A model generated the notes under the pieces. That model saw only the letters and a list, made by a program, of their open reading frames with translations. It had not been told where the DNA came from and did not search any database. From Hondaea fermentalgiana (taxonomy: Eukaryota; Sar; Bigyra; Thraustochytrida; Thraustochytriidae), in contig NPFB01000085.1 of the NCBI GenBank assembly GCA_014084085.1, positions 48,362 through 102,215 of the forward strand: 53,854 nt of DNA, written 5' to 3'. The translations under genes and the position numbers were made by a program. Of this stretch, positions 10,112 to 19,517 are shown piece by piece. The number at the start of each line of letters is the position of its first letter. The stretch's first letter is position 1.

Positions 10112-10338
10112 GCCTGGCCTGGCCCGTCGGTGCGATAAAGCTGCGCGACGACGATGACGTCGAGCGCGAGGACCAGGACGAGCTCGAGCGCGACGAGCAG
10201 CAGCGCGGCGAGGAGCGCGCGGCGGAGGGCAGTTCCGCATCGGGCGGGAGCGGGCGGACGCGCGGCGGGCGGGCCCGACTGGAGTCGCAGACGCGGCGCG
10301 GCGCGGGCGCCGAGGAGGAGAGCAAGCGGGCGGCGAGG
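9734..10338. promoter_or_regulatory. Divergent promoter spacer between eIF2D and the MTHFD-like gene
   Basis: GC-rich spacer between two divergently read starts. It includes a (CTTG)n tetranucleotide run at about 10080-10111, on the MTHFD side. A GTG-initiated frame (from 10072) runs through the repeat into the MTHFD gene, but its translation (LLACLLACLL then acidic/Arg-rich) looks like leader rather than protein. No TATA element recognised. Confidence 0.4.
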
Positions 10339-11382
10339 ATGAGCGGGAACATGGCGCACAAGCTGATCAAGGGCACGCAGATTGCCCTGCAGAGGCGCAG
10401 GGCGGTGACGAGGCAGGTCGCCAAGCTCGCGGAGGCCGGGTGGCAGCCGAAGCTGGTCTCGGTCGTGTTTAAGAAGTCGCTGAAGCTGGACCAGGCGCAA
10501 GAGAACGCAAAGTACGCGCATGCCGTGCTCGTGCGCGACGACGACGAAGACATGGACGAGGAGGACTCGGCCATCGCGTGGTACGTGAGGAACCAGCGGC
10601 GCGTCGCGGAAAAGTGCGGCATCCTCTTTGAGGAACTCGCCGTTAGTGCCGAGGTGGACTCCAAGGACTTCGTCTCTGTGCTGGAGAAGATCAACCAGGA
10701 TCCCCGCGTGACGGGCGTCGTCATGCAGCGGCCCTTCCCGCCGCACCTGTCGCCGGACGATGTCCAAAACGCCATCCACCCGCTCAAGGATGTCGAGGGC
10801 ATGCACCCGACCTCCATTGGCAACGTTGTCTACGACGAGTCAGACCTCGTCCCCTGCACGGCCAAGGCCGCGGTGGCGTGCCTCAAGTCAACGAGTCTGG
10901 CGAGCGGGCCCGAGCGTAGCCTCAAGGGCCTCTCTTGTGTAGTCGTGGGCCACTCGGAGATTGTGGGGAAGCCCATCTCCTTTTTGCTCATGAACGAGCA
11001 GGCGGTTGTGACCACTTGCCACCACATGACGCGCGACCTTTCTGTGCATACGCGCAAAGCCGATGCCGTCTTTGTTGCCGTTGGCAAGGCGAACCTAATT
11101 CGTGGCGACATGCTCAAGCCGGGCTGTGCCGTCATTGATGTCGGTATCAACCCTATTCAAGATCCTGAGACCGGCGAGGAGTCGATTGTTGGCGATGTGG
11201 ACATGGAGTCCTGCCTGCCCGTTGCTGGATGGATTACCCCGGTGCCCGGTGGTGTTGGCCCCGTCACGACGGCGGCTCTGATGGAAAATACCGTGCGTGC
11301 TGCTGAGGCTCAAAAGCTTCAGTACGAGGCTGTGTTTGGACCTTCCTTTAGCGCTACGAACCAGTACATGTTTACAAATTAG
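10339..11382 (+). CDS. Methylenetetrahydrofolate dehydrogenase (MTHFD/FolD family), probably dehydrogenase-only and NAD-type
   Basis: 347 residues. One-carbon folate metabolism: oxidises 5,10-methylene-THF to methenyl-THF. The family core is clear: MQRPFPPHL, KDVEGMHP, a Rossmann segment VVGHSEIVGKP and the C-terminal ITPVPGGVGPVTTAALMENT. In bifunctional members the active-site Tyr is followed four residues on by Lys (Lys56 in human MTHFD1), needed for cyclohydrolase. Here Tyr82 is followed by Gln86. The Arg and Ser that grip the NADP 2'-phosphate (Arg173, Ser197 in MTHFD1) are His205 and His229. The DVEG motif also recalls fungal NAD-dependent MTD1. The start is the first in-frame ATG; no clear organelle presequence is seen. 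A 25-base C run lies 47 bases after the stop. Confidence 0.9.
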   Translation: MSGNMAHKLIKGTQIALQRRRAVTRQVAKLAEAGWQPKLVSVVFKKSLKLDQAQENAKYAHAVLVRDDDEDMDEEDSAIAWYVRNQRRVAEKCGILFEELAVSAEVDSKDFVSVLEKINQDPRVTGVVMQRPFPPHLSPDDVQNAIHPLKDVEGMHPTSIGNVVYDESDLVPCTAKAAVACLKSTSLASGPERSLKGLSCVVVGHSEIVGKPISFLLMNEQAVVTTCHHMTRDLSVHTRKADAVFVAVGKANLIRGDMLKPGCAVIDVGINPIQDPETGEESIVGDVDMESCLPVAGWITPVPGGVGPVTTAALMENTVRAAEAQKLQYEAVFGPSFSATNQYMFTN

Positions 11383-11428
11383 AAAGAAGGAATAAGTCGC
11401 TGTCTCTTGATCGTCCCGAGCTTTGCTT

Positions 11429-11453
11429 CCCCCCCCCCCCCCCCCCCCCCCCC
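11429..11453. repeat. 25-base poly-C tract
   Basis: Uninterrupted C run in the spacer between two convergent genes (MTHFD-like + and PDZ-PA -). Shorter C or G runs occur at about 14070-14084, 14680-14693 (next to a gap) and 42329-42341. Length is likely unreliable in assembly. Confidence 0.9.
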
Positions 11454-11565
11454 AAACTCTTTATTTTTCTCGTTTCTCTACCTCTGACTTGTTAGTTTCC
11501 TTGCCTTCTGGCTCTCGCGGTCTTGCTTTTCTCGATCCAAGACATGCGGCAAAGTAGAGAACAAT

Positions 11566-13671
11566 CTAATCACTCTCGTCGATTCCACAAATAATGCCCT
11601 TGGCGCGATTGCAGTAGTAGAATGTCTTGCGAAAGAATTTGGCAATAACTAATGGTGGCGGTGCCGCTTTCGTTGCTTCTGAATCTAGCCCGAACCCATC
11701 CGGCGAGGGTTCCGGCCCCGAAAGAATCTTTCGGAGACGATCGCCGGCAGCAGGTGTAATGGTCATGCCGGGAATTTTGACGGCTTTTTCCAGCTCGGGC
11801 TGAATGATCATGGGCTGAAGACGGCTCACGCCCTGGTCTGCATTAACAAGAATGAGGCCAACGCCGCCAGCGTTTTGCACGGCGATGGCCTTGTCAGCGA
11901 AAGAGCACTCGCCGCGCCAGGCCACGACAATCGCGCCTTCGTATTGCCCTGACATGGGAAACTTTTTGCACGCGGTTCCCTTTTCACCCGGTGCAAGGAC
12001 AAGGACCGTTGGCTCGGCAGCCGACACCAGGGGGAAACTTTCGTACTTGAATCCGCCCATTTCACCGAGCACGCCAATTTCACGATGCGTCTCGCCCGAC
12101 ACAGAGTCCCAAACCAATAGCTCGAGACTGCGAAGCATTTGATATCTCTTTCGCGTCCTTCCTCCTTCGAGCTCCTCGACAGCATACTGTTCATTGTCGT
12201 CACTGTCAGCGGCAATGTCAGCGGTGCCTGCCCCTGCATCAGGACAATGCGGATCGCGAAGCACGGCGCGAAGTGGGCCCTTGCGCAAAAGCCCGAGAAG
12301 ACTGTTGCCATCCTTCCATTCCATCATCACGGCTGGACCCCGAATCGGTCCTGGACGAAGCTCGCCGACTCCCGCGGGCATGGTGGTGATGGGCTCAAAA
12401 TCACGCGTCACCACGACCATCCCGCTGCCCCCTGCACGCATGACATTGCGCGCCTTGGTGACAAAGGTGCATTCGCCTCGCAGAACAAACACGAGACTGT
12501 CTGACCCCCCGTAAGGCACCGCAGGGCCGTGTTTGCCGCAAGCCATGCCGAGTCGTCGCGTCTTGGCAGAGTCGATGTGCATGCTTACGTTGCGCTCAGT
12601 ACAGCTTGACGCCTCGCCAAAGCTTGCAAACTGGACTTTGTAGCGCGCCCCTGCCAGAATGGGCGGGGCAGTGAGCACGAGCTCGCCCTCGGCGCCAAGG
12701 TGCGTGAGTGGCTCGTCGTCCTCTTCGGCTTGATCATCCGCTTTCGCGGAGGCTCCGCTTCCCGGTACACCTTGGACGCGTGCTGTTGGGTCGCGACCAT
12801 CCGTAACCTCGAAACGCATTTCGAATGGCGCAGAAGAGCTCTTGATGAGCCGAACGACTTCGGGAAGAGACTTGGTGCCGAGATTGGTGTTTGCGACGCG
12901 AATAAGGCGATCGCCAACTTCAACAATTCCATGAAATGGCCCCGAGGCCTTGACACTTGATACGCTCATGTCATCGATTAACCCGATGCCCAGAGATGCG
13001 GCATCAGCAACCTGTACGCTGAACGATCCGTCTGGGTGCTTTTGGACCTTGGGACGTCCGCCGGCTCCTTGTTGCTGAGATGCTCCTTTTTGATGTGGCT
13101 GTGCGCGCTGCCGTTGTGGTGCTTGTCCAGATTTCGCGCTTGCGCTTGAACTTGTTTCTGCAGAGCCACGCTTCCTGCGAAAACGAAAAACTTTAGGGTA
13201 GTCTCCTTCAGAAATGTGATCGCCAATGTCTGAGATTGGCGCCTCAAGAACATGTACCATGTTGATTGCCACGAGTTCATCTCCGTTCTTCACTTGGCCG
13301 CTTTTTTTGGCATCTCCTTTGGCAGACAAATCTTTGACGACAACGCCTGCTTCGCCCCGCTCGCCAAAAAGGATGCCCAGGGTTCTCTTTTCTCGGAAGA
13401 CAATTTCATAATGGTCGAAGCTTGTCGTGTCTTCAGTCCAAAGTGGTTGAATCAGAAGAGCATCCATTTCGTCGCGTAGACGCGACCCTAATCCCGCGGC
13501 ACTGCGCAGGACGGCCAGCGCATCGCCAGGAGCCAATCCTGAATAGGCGCCCTTGGCGACAGCAACGCGCTGTGATAGTTCGGAAACCTGTGCGAGCAGC
13601 TCGGACTCATTGCATGACGTCACAACGCTCACGAGGGCCGCCGCTACGAGAACGACGCCCGTCGCGTGCAT
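11566..13671 (-). CDS. Secreted or lumenal protein with two PDZ-like and two PA domains
   Basis: 701 residues starting at a clear ATG with a signal peptide (hydrophobic residues 5-19, cleavage near the Cys at 20). Next come two PDZ-like modules: about 90-165 (RTLGILFGERGEAGVVVKDL then VKNGDELVAIN) and about 215-290 (SLGIGLIDDM then VEVGDRLIRVANTNLG). A Gln/Ser-rich linker separates them. The C-terminal half holds two protease-associated (PA)-type segments: about 385-450 (VFVLRGECTFVTKARNVMRAG) and about 560-640 (IVVAWRGECSFADKAIAVQN), both with the PA hallmark RGxCxFxxKxxxxxxAG. No peptidase or RING domain is visible, so it may be an adaptor or cargo receptor. Function unknown. Cysteines fit a secretory fate. 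Confidence 0.72.
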   Translation of the reverse strand: MHATGVVLVAAALVSVVTSCNESELLAQVSELSQRVAVAKGAYSGLAPGDALAVLRSAAGLGSRLRDEMDALLIQPLWTEDTTSFDHYEIVFREKRTLGILFGERGEAGVVVKDLSAKGDAKKSGQVKNGDELVAINMVHVLEAPISDIGDHISEGDYPKVFRFRRKRGSAETSSSASAKSGQAPQRQRAQPHQKGASQQQGAGGRPKVQKHPDGSFSVQVADAASLGIGLIDDMSVSSVKASGPFHGIVEVGDRLIRVANTNLGTKSLPEVVRLIKSSSAPFEMRFEVTDGRDPTARVQGVPGSGASAKADDQAEEDDEPLTHLGAEGELVLTAPPILAGARYKVQFASFGEASSCTERNVSMHIDSAKTRRLGMACGKHGPAVPYGGSDSLVFVLRGECTFVTKARNVMRAGGSGMVVVTRDFEPITTMPAGVGELRPGPIRGPAVMMEWKDGNSLLGLLRKGPLRAVLRDPHCPDAGAGTADIAADSDDNEQYAVEELEGGRTRKRYQMLRSLELLVWDSVSGETHREIGVLGEMGGFKYESFPLVSAAEPTVLVLAPGEKGTACKKFPMSGQYEGAIVVAWRGECSFADKAIAVQNAGGVGLILVNADQGVSRLQPMIIQPELEKAVKIPGMTITPAAGDRLRKILSGPEPSPDGFGLDSEATKAAPPPLVIAKFFRKTFYYCNRAKGIICGIDESD

Positions 13672-15142
13672 CGTGGCGTGCGCACGTGCGCGCCCTCTTG
13701 CTCCCCTCGTCTCGGATCTACTGCTCCGTCGAGTTGCATTTACAGCATCAGGGCCTTCTTGCGATAGCTATCCGTTGGTGACGATGATGTCTCTTGGTCT
13801 CGGAGTTCGAGTCTGTGTATGGAAAAAAAAAAAAAAAAAAGCAAAGGGAAAACAGCGCATGACTTGCGTTTGCGACCCCGAGTTCTCCTCGTATTGCACG
13901 AACGAGGAGGAATATGCTCGCTATGGGCAGGCACCCTTTCATCGTCAAGCCAACAAACGAATGTTATCGGCCGCTGGTGGCTGTGGCTGGCTGGCTGACT
14001 GCGAATCAAGAACGCTAACGTTCACATCGGGGTTGCATTGGGCTTGTACTACTGACTTCGTCAACGTCTCCCCCCCCCCCCCCCTCCTCCTCCCTATCTC
14101 GCTTGGGACTCCTTCTGCCGGCGGCCAACTATACCATCCTTCCGTCCACTTTCCCCGCGAATCGTCAAATCCGAGGTATATATGTCTGCCGTCTCCAGGG
14201 GTCGGCCTCGGCTCCAGGCTCCCGCGGGCCATCGCGATCACGCCACCTGCAGCGGGCTGCCGTGAGTTGTAAAAGTAAAAAGAGCGCGTGCTACAGTGCA
14301 ACTCTTGCAGGGGCGAGGCGACAAACGTGGCCCAAGGCCGCACAAAAGCACACGTCTTCTTCCCCGCCTCCTCCGTAAAAAACACACCATCAGTGGAAAA
14401 GGTGTGCACCGGCTGCACGCGCGCGCCAAGCGCCGCCAAGCGCCGCCAAGCGCCGCCGCCAGCAGCCAGCGCAGCAGGTGCCTCGCCTCGCCGCCTCGCC
14501 GCCCGTCCTCGCAGCCTCGCGGCGTCGCGGCGTCGCGGCTTCGAGGCTGCGCCGGGCGAGGGCCGGCTCGCTCGCGTTCNNNNNNNNNNNNNNNNNNNNN
14601 NNNNNNNNNNNNNNNNNNNNNNNNNNNNNNNNNNNNNNNNNNNNNNNNNNNNNNNNNNNNNNNNNNNNNNNNNNNNNNNGGGGGGGGGGGGGGCGGTCCA
14701 TGGGCAGGAAAAAAGTGAAGTGAAGCGGCGGTCCCAGCCAACTAACGAACGCACCTAGTGCAGTGCGTGCAGGCGCAGCGCGCGCGGGCTTGCTTGCTCG
14801 CTTGCGCGCGGCGAGCGGCGAGCGGAGCCGAGCGAGGCCGGACGGTGCGCGACGAGGCGGGCGCGGAGCAGAGGGGCTCGCGTAGAGGCGCGGGAGAAGA
14901 AGGCGCGACCGCGGTAGAGGCAGGCAGGCAAACGTGCACACGTGATTGATTCGGCTCGCAGCACGTGCAGCCAGGACAGGCCAGCCAGGCGCTACTTACT
15001 TTACTTTCTTGGAGAGCAGAGCAGAGCCACAAGTAAAGCCCGAAGCGGCGAGAGCAAAGCAGCGGCCGCACGCGCGGAGCGGGCGGCAGGCCCAGGCGGC
15101 GGCGGGCAGGCGAGCAGGCAAGCGGGCGAGCAGGCAGGGGAG
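13672..15142. other. Divergent spacer with assembly gap; leader of the PH-lipase gene
   Basis: No supported gene. Holds a poly-A run (about 13822-13840), a C run (14070-14084), repeated GCGCCAAGCGCC units (about 14425-14460), the N gap 14580-14679 and a 14-base G run directly after it. From 14760 to 15142 it is very GC-rich with many GCAGGCA/GCGAGCAGGCA units, which resembles the other leaders in this window. Frames spanning the N run are artefacts. Confidence 0.6.
14580..14679. other. Assembly gap (100 N)
   Basis: Exactly 100 N, a conventional unknown-length gap, ending against a G homopolymer (14680-14693). Confidence 0.99.
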
Positions 15143-17965
15143 ATGCCGAACAGGCACAGCGCGAGGTCGCTGGTCTCGACCGACTTGGACCTGTCGGGCG
15201 CGGAGCTGTTCGCTGACGACGACGACACGCGGCTCACGCGCAGGTCGAGGGGCAAGAGCCTGCGGCAGCACCGCCGCAGCCGCAAGATCCCGCCCCCCGT
15301 CGCCGACGATGACAGCGACAGCGGCATCGACGAGGACACCGAGGAGGATGCGGCATCTGCGCGACAAGAAAAGTCTCACGTGAGGCAAATTGAAAAGGTG
15401 CTCGAGCTCGAGGACGAGCTCCAAAGCCTCGAACAAAGCAAAGGACAAGCGCCAAAGCCGGCAGTACGCAAGCGCAGAGCGTCGAAGCGCGTGTCTGCAC
15501 GTCAGTCTCCTGAAGACTGGCTTCTTCAAGGCTACCTGAAAAAGGGCGAATGGCGAGCGCCCACGCAATGCGGATGCTTTCCCGTGCGCGAGCGCCAATA
15601 CAAGGACAAGTTCGCCGCAATTGATGTGGAGTCCTCTGCCCTCGTCTACGCGAAGACGCGACACATGATCGTGAACGAGACGTCGAAGCGCATTCCGTTC
15701 GCGGACATTGCCAGGGTCGAGCTCGAGGGACCTGACTCGAACAAGTTTCGCGTTTTCATCAAGCAAATCGCACAGGAGCGGCACAAGAGCCGCGAGTACT
15801 ACTCGTGGGCAGCGGTGGACCACGCCTCGGCGCAGCAGTGGATCGACGCGCTCAGCCACGCAACCTTTTTGCACGCAACCGTGTATCAAGTTGGGCCGAC
15901 GGGTACTTTTCCCGAGGCGGAGCTAGGCGTGCGCCCGCTCACTGCCATTTGCATTTCCGGAGGTGGCGCAAGATCTCACACAGCCACCTGCGGTACGCTT
16001 CGCGCGTTGCAGCATTTGCAGCTCCTCAACACCAAGGACGTCAACTACATGAGCACAGTGTCCGGCTCTGCCTGGGCGACTTCAATCTACATGTTTTACC
16101 AAGAAGGCGCCGAGACGGACGACGAACTCCTGGGCCCTAGAACGAGTCTCAACGATCTGCACCTTGACTATCTCAGCGACCAGGTCATGGCGCCCATCCT
16201 CAAGCCGGCCACGGTCGATCTTTGGCGCAAGGCGGAAAGCTTATTTTGGTCGACCAACACCCACGAATGGTGGGAGCGCACGGTGGCCGAGATTTACCTC
16301 GAGCCCTTTGGTCTCAATGACGACTACTCGTTCGGGCACCCCGACATGGCGGCGGCGCTTCAGGCGCAGAACCACTATCTCGCAAACGTTCGTCTCGCGC
16401 ACAAGAACCGTCCCTTTTGGATCGCGAATGCGGCGATTTTGGGGCCGCAATGGGCGCTCGCTGGAGACCTTTTCCCGATTCAGTTCACCCCCATGTACTC
16501 GGGGTCACCGTTCAAGCGCAAGATGCATTTGCGCGGCCTGCAGGAACGCAAGCGCCACGAGGACGTTTACATTGGTGGCACCATGATCGACTCGTTTGCC
16601 TTTGGCTCGGATACTCCCCTCAGCGCGCCCAAGCCAAAGCGCCCCTCGCTCAAGGATGGCCTTGCGGACGGATTTGCGGACGGCCTCAAGGAGAGCGCGA
16701 AGGTTATCACCAATGCAGCCACGGAAATGGTGACGAGCGTTTTTGCGACGCTCGAGAGCCTCGTCAAGGACCACCCAGAACAAATGCATCGCGGCGTCTC
16801 CAAGCGTTCGGTCATGGTGGCATACCCGGACCAACCGCTCACTCTGCGGCATGCCATTGGTATCTCGAGTCACGCGCCCGCCTTCATCTTCAAGAACTCC
16901 AAGTTCATGGAGCGTCTCAACCCTCGCAACAAGCTCTGGGCGCCTCAGGTTGGACGGCGTGGTTCGGGCCCAACGCCGGATCACCCGGAGGAAGCGACAG
17001 AGATGGACTTTGCCGACGGTGGAGTGATTGACAATGTCGGTCTTCTGGCCATGCTCCAGCGGCAGGTGCGACGCGTGTGTGTCTTTGTCAACAGTGAAAT
17101 CAAGGTTCCGCTGCACCGCCGCAAGCCCCGCGCTCGGTCAGGTCGCGTGACGTCTCTGCGCAAGTCTCTGCGCCGCATGAGCATTCGCAGCCGCTCGAGC
17201 AGGTCCATTGGCGAAAAGCTCAAGGGCCGACTCGACGAGCTTCATCAGACCCTCGGCGACGAGCAACAGACGGCTGCCAAGCTGGCCGAACACAAGGCCG
17301 TCTTTGAGTCCTCGGATTCGGTGGGTGGCGAGGAGGAAGAAGAGGATGACGCCGAGTCGGTGAACTTTGACTCTTCCGAGGCCTCCTTTGATGGCGGCTA
17401 CGAATCTTTTCTTCCCGAATACGAGGACTGGCCGCAAGCGAGTGTTCTGCCGCTCTTCGGCATTGACGTGCCCATCAAGGGCGAGTTTGGCGTGTTCAGC
17501 CACAATCAGGTTTTCCGCAAGGGGGACATTGTCAATCTTCTCGAGCAGTTCCAGCAGGCCAAGGTGATGGGCGAGCCCTTGATTGCAGAGCAAACCTATG
17601 AGGTCTTGCCGAACGAGTGGTGGGGCATCAAGGGCGGCTGGGATGTCACCATCATGTGGGTGTACTTGGAGAAGGTGCGTTCCTTTGAGCTGCAGCTCCC
17701 GCGTGAGACCACAGAGGAGATCGACAAGGGCCGGAAGGGTCTTTTCCCCCACTTTCCGAACTACAAGACGTTTGGCCAGAAGAAGGGCAAGTGGATTGAG
17801 CCCGCTCTGACGACCGAGCAGGCCAATCTCTTGGCCGCGCAGTGCGAGTGGACCATTCTCCACGAAGCCGATCGTTTTACGAGCTTTTTCCGCGACGCCG
17901 AGAAGGACCTCCAGCGCCGCGAGTCCCGTATGGTGCAGAATCTGCATGAGAAGGGTTTTGTCTGA
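15143..17965 (+). CDS. PH-domain patatin/cPLA2-like phospholipase
   Basis: 940 residues. A charged N-terminus (acidic DDDD and Arg-rich patches) leads into a PH domain (about 124-240; WLLQGYLKKGEW...ending with the Trp helix AQQWIDAL). The lipase core follows: oxyanion loop S272-GGG, nucleophile Ser307 in TVSGSAW (the GLSGS position of cPLA2) and catalytic Asp625 in DFADGGVIDN. This is the Ser-Asp dyad of patatin/cPLA2 acyl hydrolases. An Arg/Ser-rich then acidic insert (about 655-750) interrupts the fold before a C-terminal block conserved in style (WWGIKGGWDVT). A PH domain instead of the usual C2 suggests phosphoinositide targeting. The start is the ATG at 15143, first in a frame that opens at a GTG 67 codons earlier. 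Substrate unknown; hydrolysis of membrane glycerophospholipid is inferred. Confidence 0.82.
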   Translation: MPNRHSARSLVSTDLDLSGAELFADDDDTRLTRRSRGKSLRQHRRSRKIPPPVADDDSDSGIDEDTEEDAASARQEKSHVRQIEKVLELEDELQSLEQSKGQAPKPAVRKRRASKRVSARQSPEDWLLQGYLKKGEWRAPTQCGCFPVRERQYKDKFAAIDVESSALVYAKTRHMIVNETSKRIPFADIARVELEGPDSNKFRVFIKQIAQERHKSREYYSWAAVDHASAQQWIDALSHATFLHATVYQVGPTGTFPEAELGVRPLTAICISGGGARSHTATCGTLRALQHLQLLNTKDVNYMSTVSGSAWATSIYMFYQEGAETDDELLGPRTSLNDLHLDYLSDQVMAPILKPATVDLWRKAESLFWSTNTHEWWERTVAEIYLEPFGLNDDYSFGHPDMAAALQAQNHYLANVRLAHKNRPFWIANAAILGPQWALAGDLFPIQFTPMYSGSPFKRKMHLRGLQERKRHEDVYIGGTMIDSFAFGSDTPLSAPKPKRPSLKDGLADGFADGLKESAKVITNAATEMVTSVFATLESLVKDHPEQMHRGVSKRSVMVAYPDQPLTLRHAIGISSHAPAFIFKNSKFMERLNPRNKLWAPQVGRRGSGPTPDHPEEATEMDFADGGVIDNVGLLAMLQRQVRRVCVFVNSEIKVPLHRRKPRARSGRVTSLRKSLRRMSIRSRSSRSIGEKLKGRLDELHQTLGDEQQTAAKLAEHKAVFESSDSVGGEEEEEDDAESVNFDSSEASFDGGYESFLPEYEDWPQASVLPLFGIDVPIKGEFGVFSHNQVFRKGDIVNLLEQFQQAKVMGEPLIAEQTYEVLPNEWWGIKGGWDVTIMWVYLEKVRSFELQLPRETTEEIDKGRKGLFPHFPNYKTFGQKKGKWIEPALTTEQANLLAAQCEWTILHEADRFTSFFRDAEKDLQRRESRMVQNLHEKGFV

Positions 17966-18684
17966 ACATGTCCAAGTCACCCACCAGCCAGCGCATCGCA
18001 TCGCATCGCAGTACTACTACTACGCCTAGGCTTTTTGTTGATTTTGTTGTAGTTGTTGTTGTTGTTGTTATTGTTATCAAGAGCCCTCATCAGGCTGCCA
18101 ATCCAGGTCTTGTTGTGCAAGAGAACGTGACATCTTCCAAGCCGCGGGCGCCAGCAGCCACACTGCCAGCGTAATGGCTGCTCCGGTACAACTTTTCTTG
18201 GCACCCAGCTTGAGTGCTTCATGGAATTCTGGCTTGCTACTACTTACCAAACAATCGCACGAACAACTCGCCAAGCGGACGAATTCCTGTAGGTCGCATC
18301 GATCCAACGGGCCGGTGCACGTGTCGCGCTCGACGGGACTGGCAGCCGCAAACATCGCGTGGCTCGACCGAATCCTGGACCAGCGACGACACCTAATCTT
18401 GCGCTCGTGGCAACGCCAGCGCGATCCGGCCCGTGCGCGCACCGTGCGTGACCTCCCTTTCCTTCTCCATTTGGTTGGCCGCCGCACTGCGCATGAAGAT
18501 TAGATAGTGCACGATCACTTTGTATAGATAGGCTTACACCACATCGCAAAGTACCGTCCTCCGCACCGCGGTGCAGGGCGCGAGATCCGGGCCCGTGGCG
18601 CCCTAATGGACCTGCGTTTTCGTCGATTGGGCCGCCGCACGTGCCGCCGAGAGCGGTGGCGAGCAGGCAGCCAAATGAGCAACA

Positions 18685-18718
<34 letters not shown>

Positions 18719-19517
18719 AACAGCAGCAACAAACAGCAGCCAGGCCCAGCTGCAGCACAACAGCGAACGCGACCCAGCACGAGCGCGAGGTGATCGCTCT
18801 CCTGCTTTGCACGGCAGAACACACCTTGCCGAGAGACCCGCGCCCGAGGCTCGGGGCGGCTCGGCTCGCGAGCGGCACGGGCAAACCGGAATCACTGTCA
18901 GTCCACACCGGCGGCACGGGGTGCCCGTGGTTGGCCGCGGCTCCGCGTCATCCGCCCGCACGAAGCAGCGTCTCGAAAGTACGAGCACTCCTGGCAAGGA
19001 AGGCCAACAAACGCTCGTGAGGTGCCGGCAGCAAGCACTTCGTGCGTAGTAGGCAACTTGCAAAACCGATTTGGTCGGATTCGGCAGTAGTACTACCACC
19101 CTTGCTCGCTTGCTTGCTTGCTTGCTTGCTCGCGAGGCAGGGCTCACAGCCGCGGCGTGCACGCTCTCGCTCGCAGGCGCAGAGCCCGGACCTTCGCACG
19201 GCGACCGGCCGCGCGTCCACGCCGCTCGGGGCGCCTCGAGGTTGGGCTCGAGGCCGAGGTCGAGGTCGATTCGCGCAGAAGGCGCAGCGGCAGCAGGACG
19301 GGAGCGAGCTGCCGCGCCTCGGGGCGGCGAGCGCATCATTGCAAATCGCTGCGGCGGCGCTGCTGCTGCTGCTGCTAAAAGCGCGAGGCTGACCGCGCAA
19401 AGGCGGGCAGAGCAGGGCAGAGCAGAGCAGAGCAGACAGACAGACGGAGAGGCAGGCAGACAGACATCGACGCGGACCCGGCAGCCTCGCGCGGAGGGAG
19501 GAGGACCGGGCGGAAGG
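17966..19517. other. Intergenic region with CAG and tetranucleotide repeats
   Basis: About 1.55 kb without a recognised gene. Contains a (GTT)n-like run (18045-18077), (CAG)n/CAA at about 18687-18742, (CTTG/GCTT)n at about 19098-19128, and GACA/GGCA repeats at about 19434-19470 just before the next start. An ATG-initiated 109-codon frame at 18174-18503 has no recognisable features and is not called. Confidence 0.5.
18687..18742. repeat. CAG/CAA trinucleotide repeat
   Basis: About nine CAG units followed by CAACAAACAGCAG-type units. It lies in the spacer upstream of the membrane-protein gene, not inside a supported CDS. Confidence 0.8.

Noticed and set aside
13945..14941. Frames crossing the N run at 14580-14679
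   Set aside because: Open only because N codons are not stops; not evidence of a gene.
18174..18503. 109-codon ATG-initiated + frame
   Set aside because: No domain, no conserved-looking motif, sits in a repeat-rich spacer.
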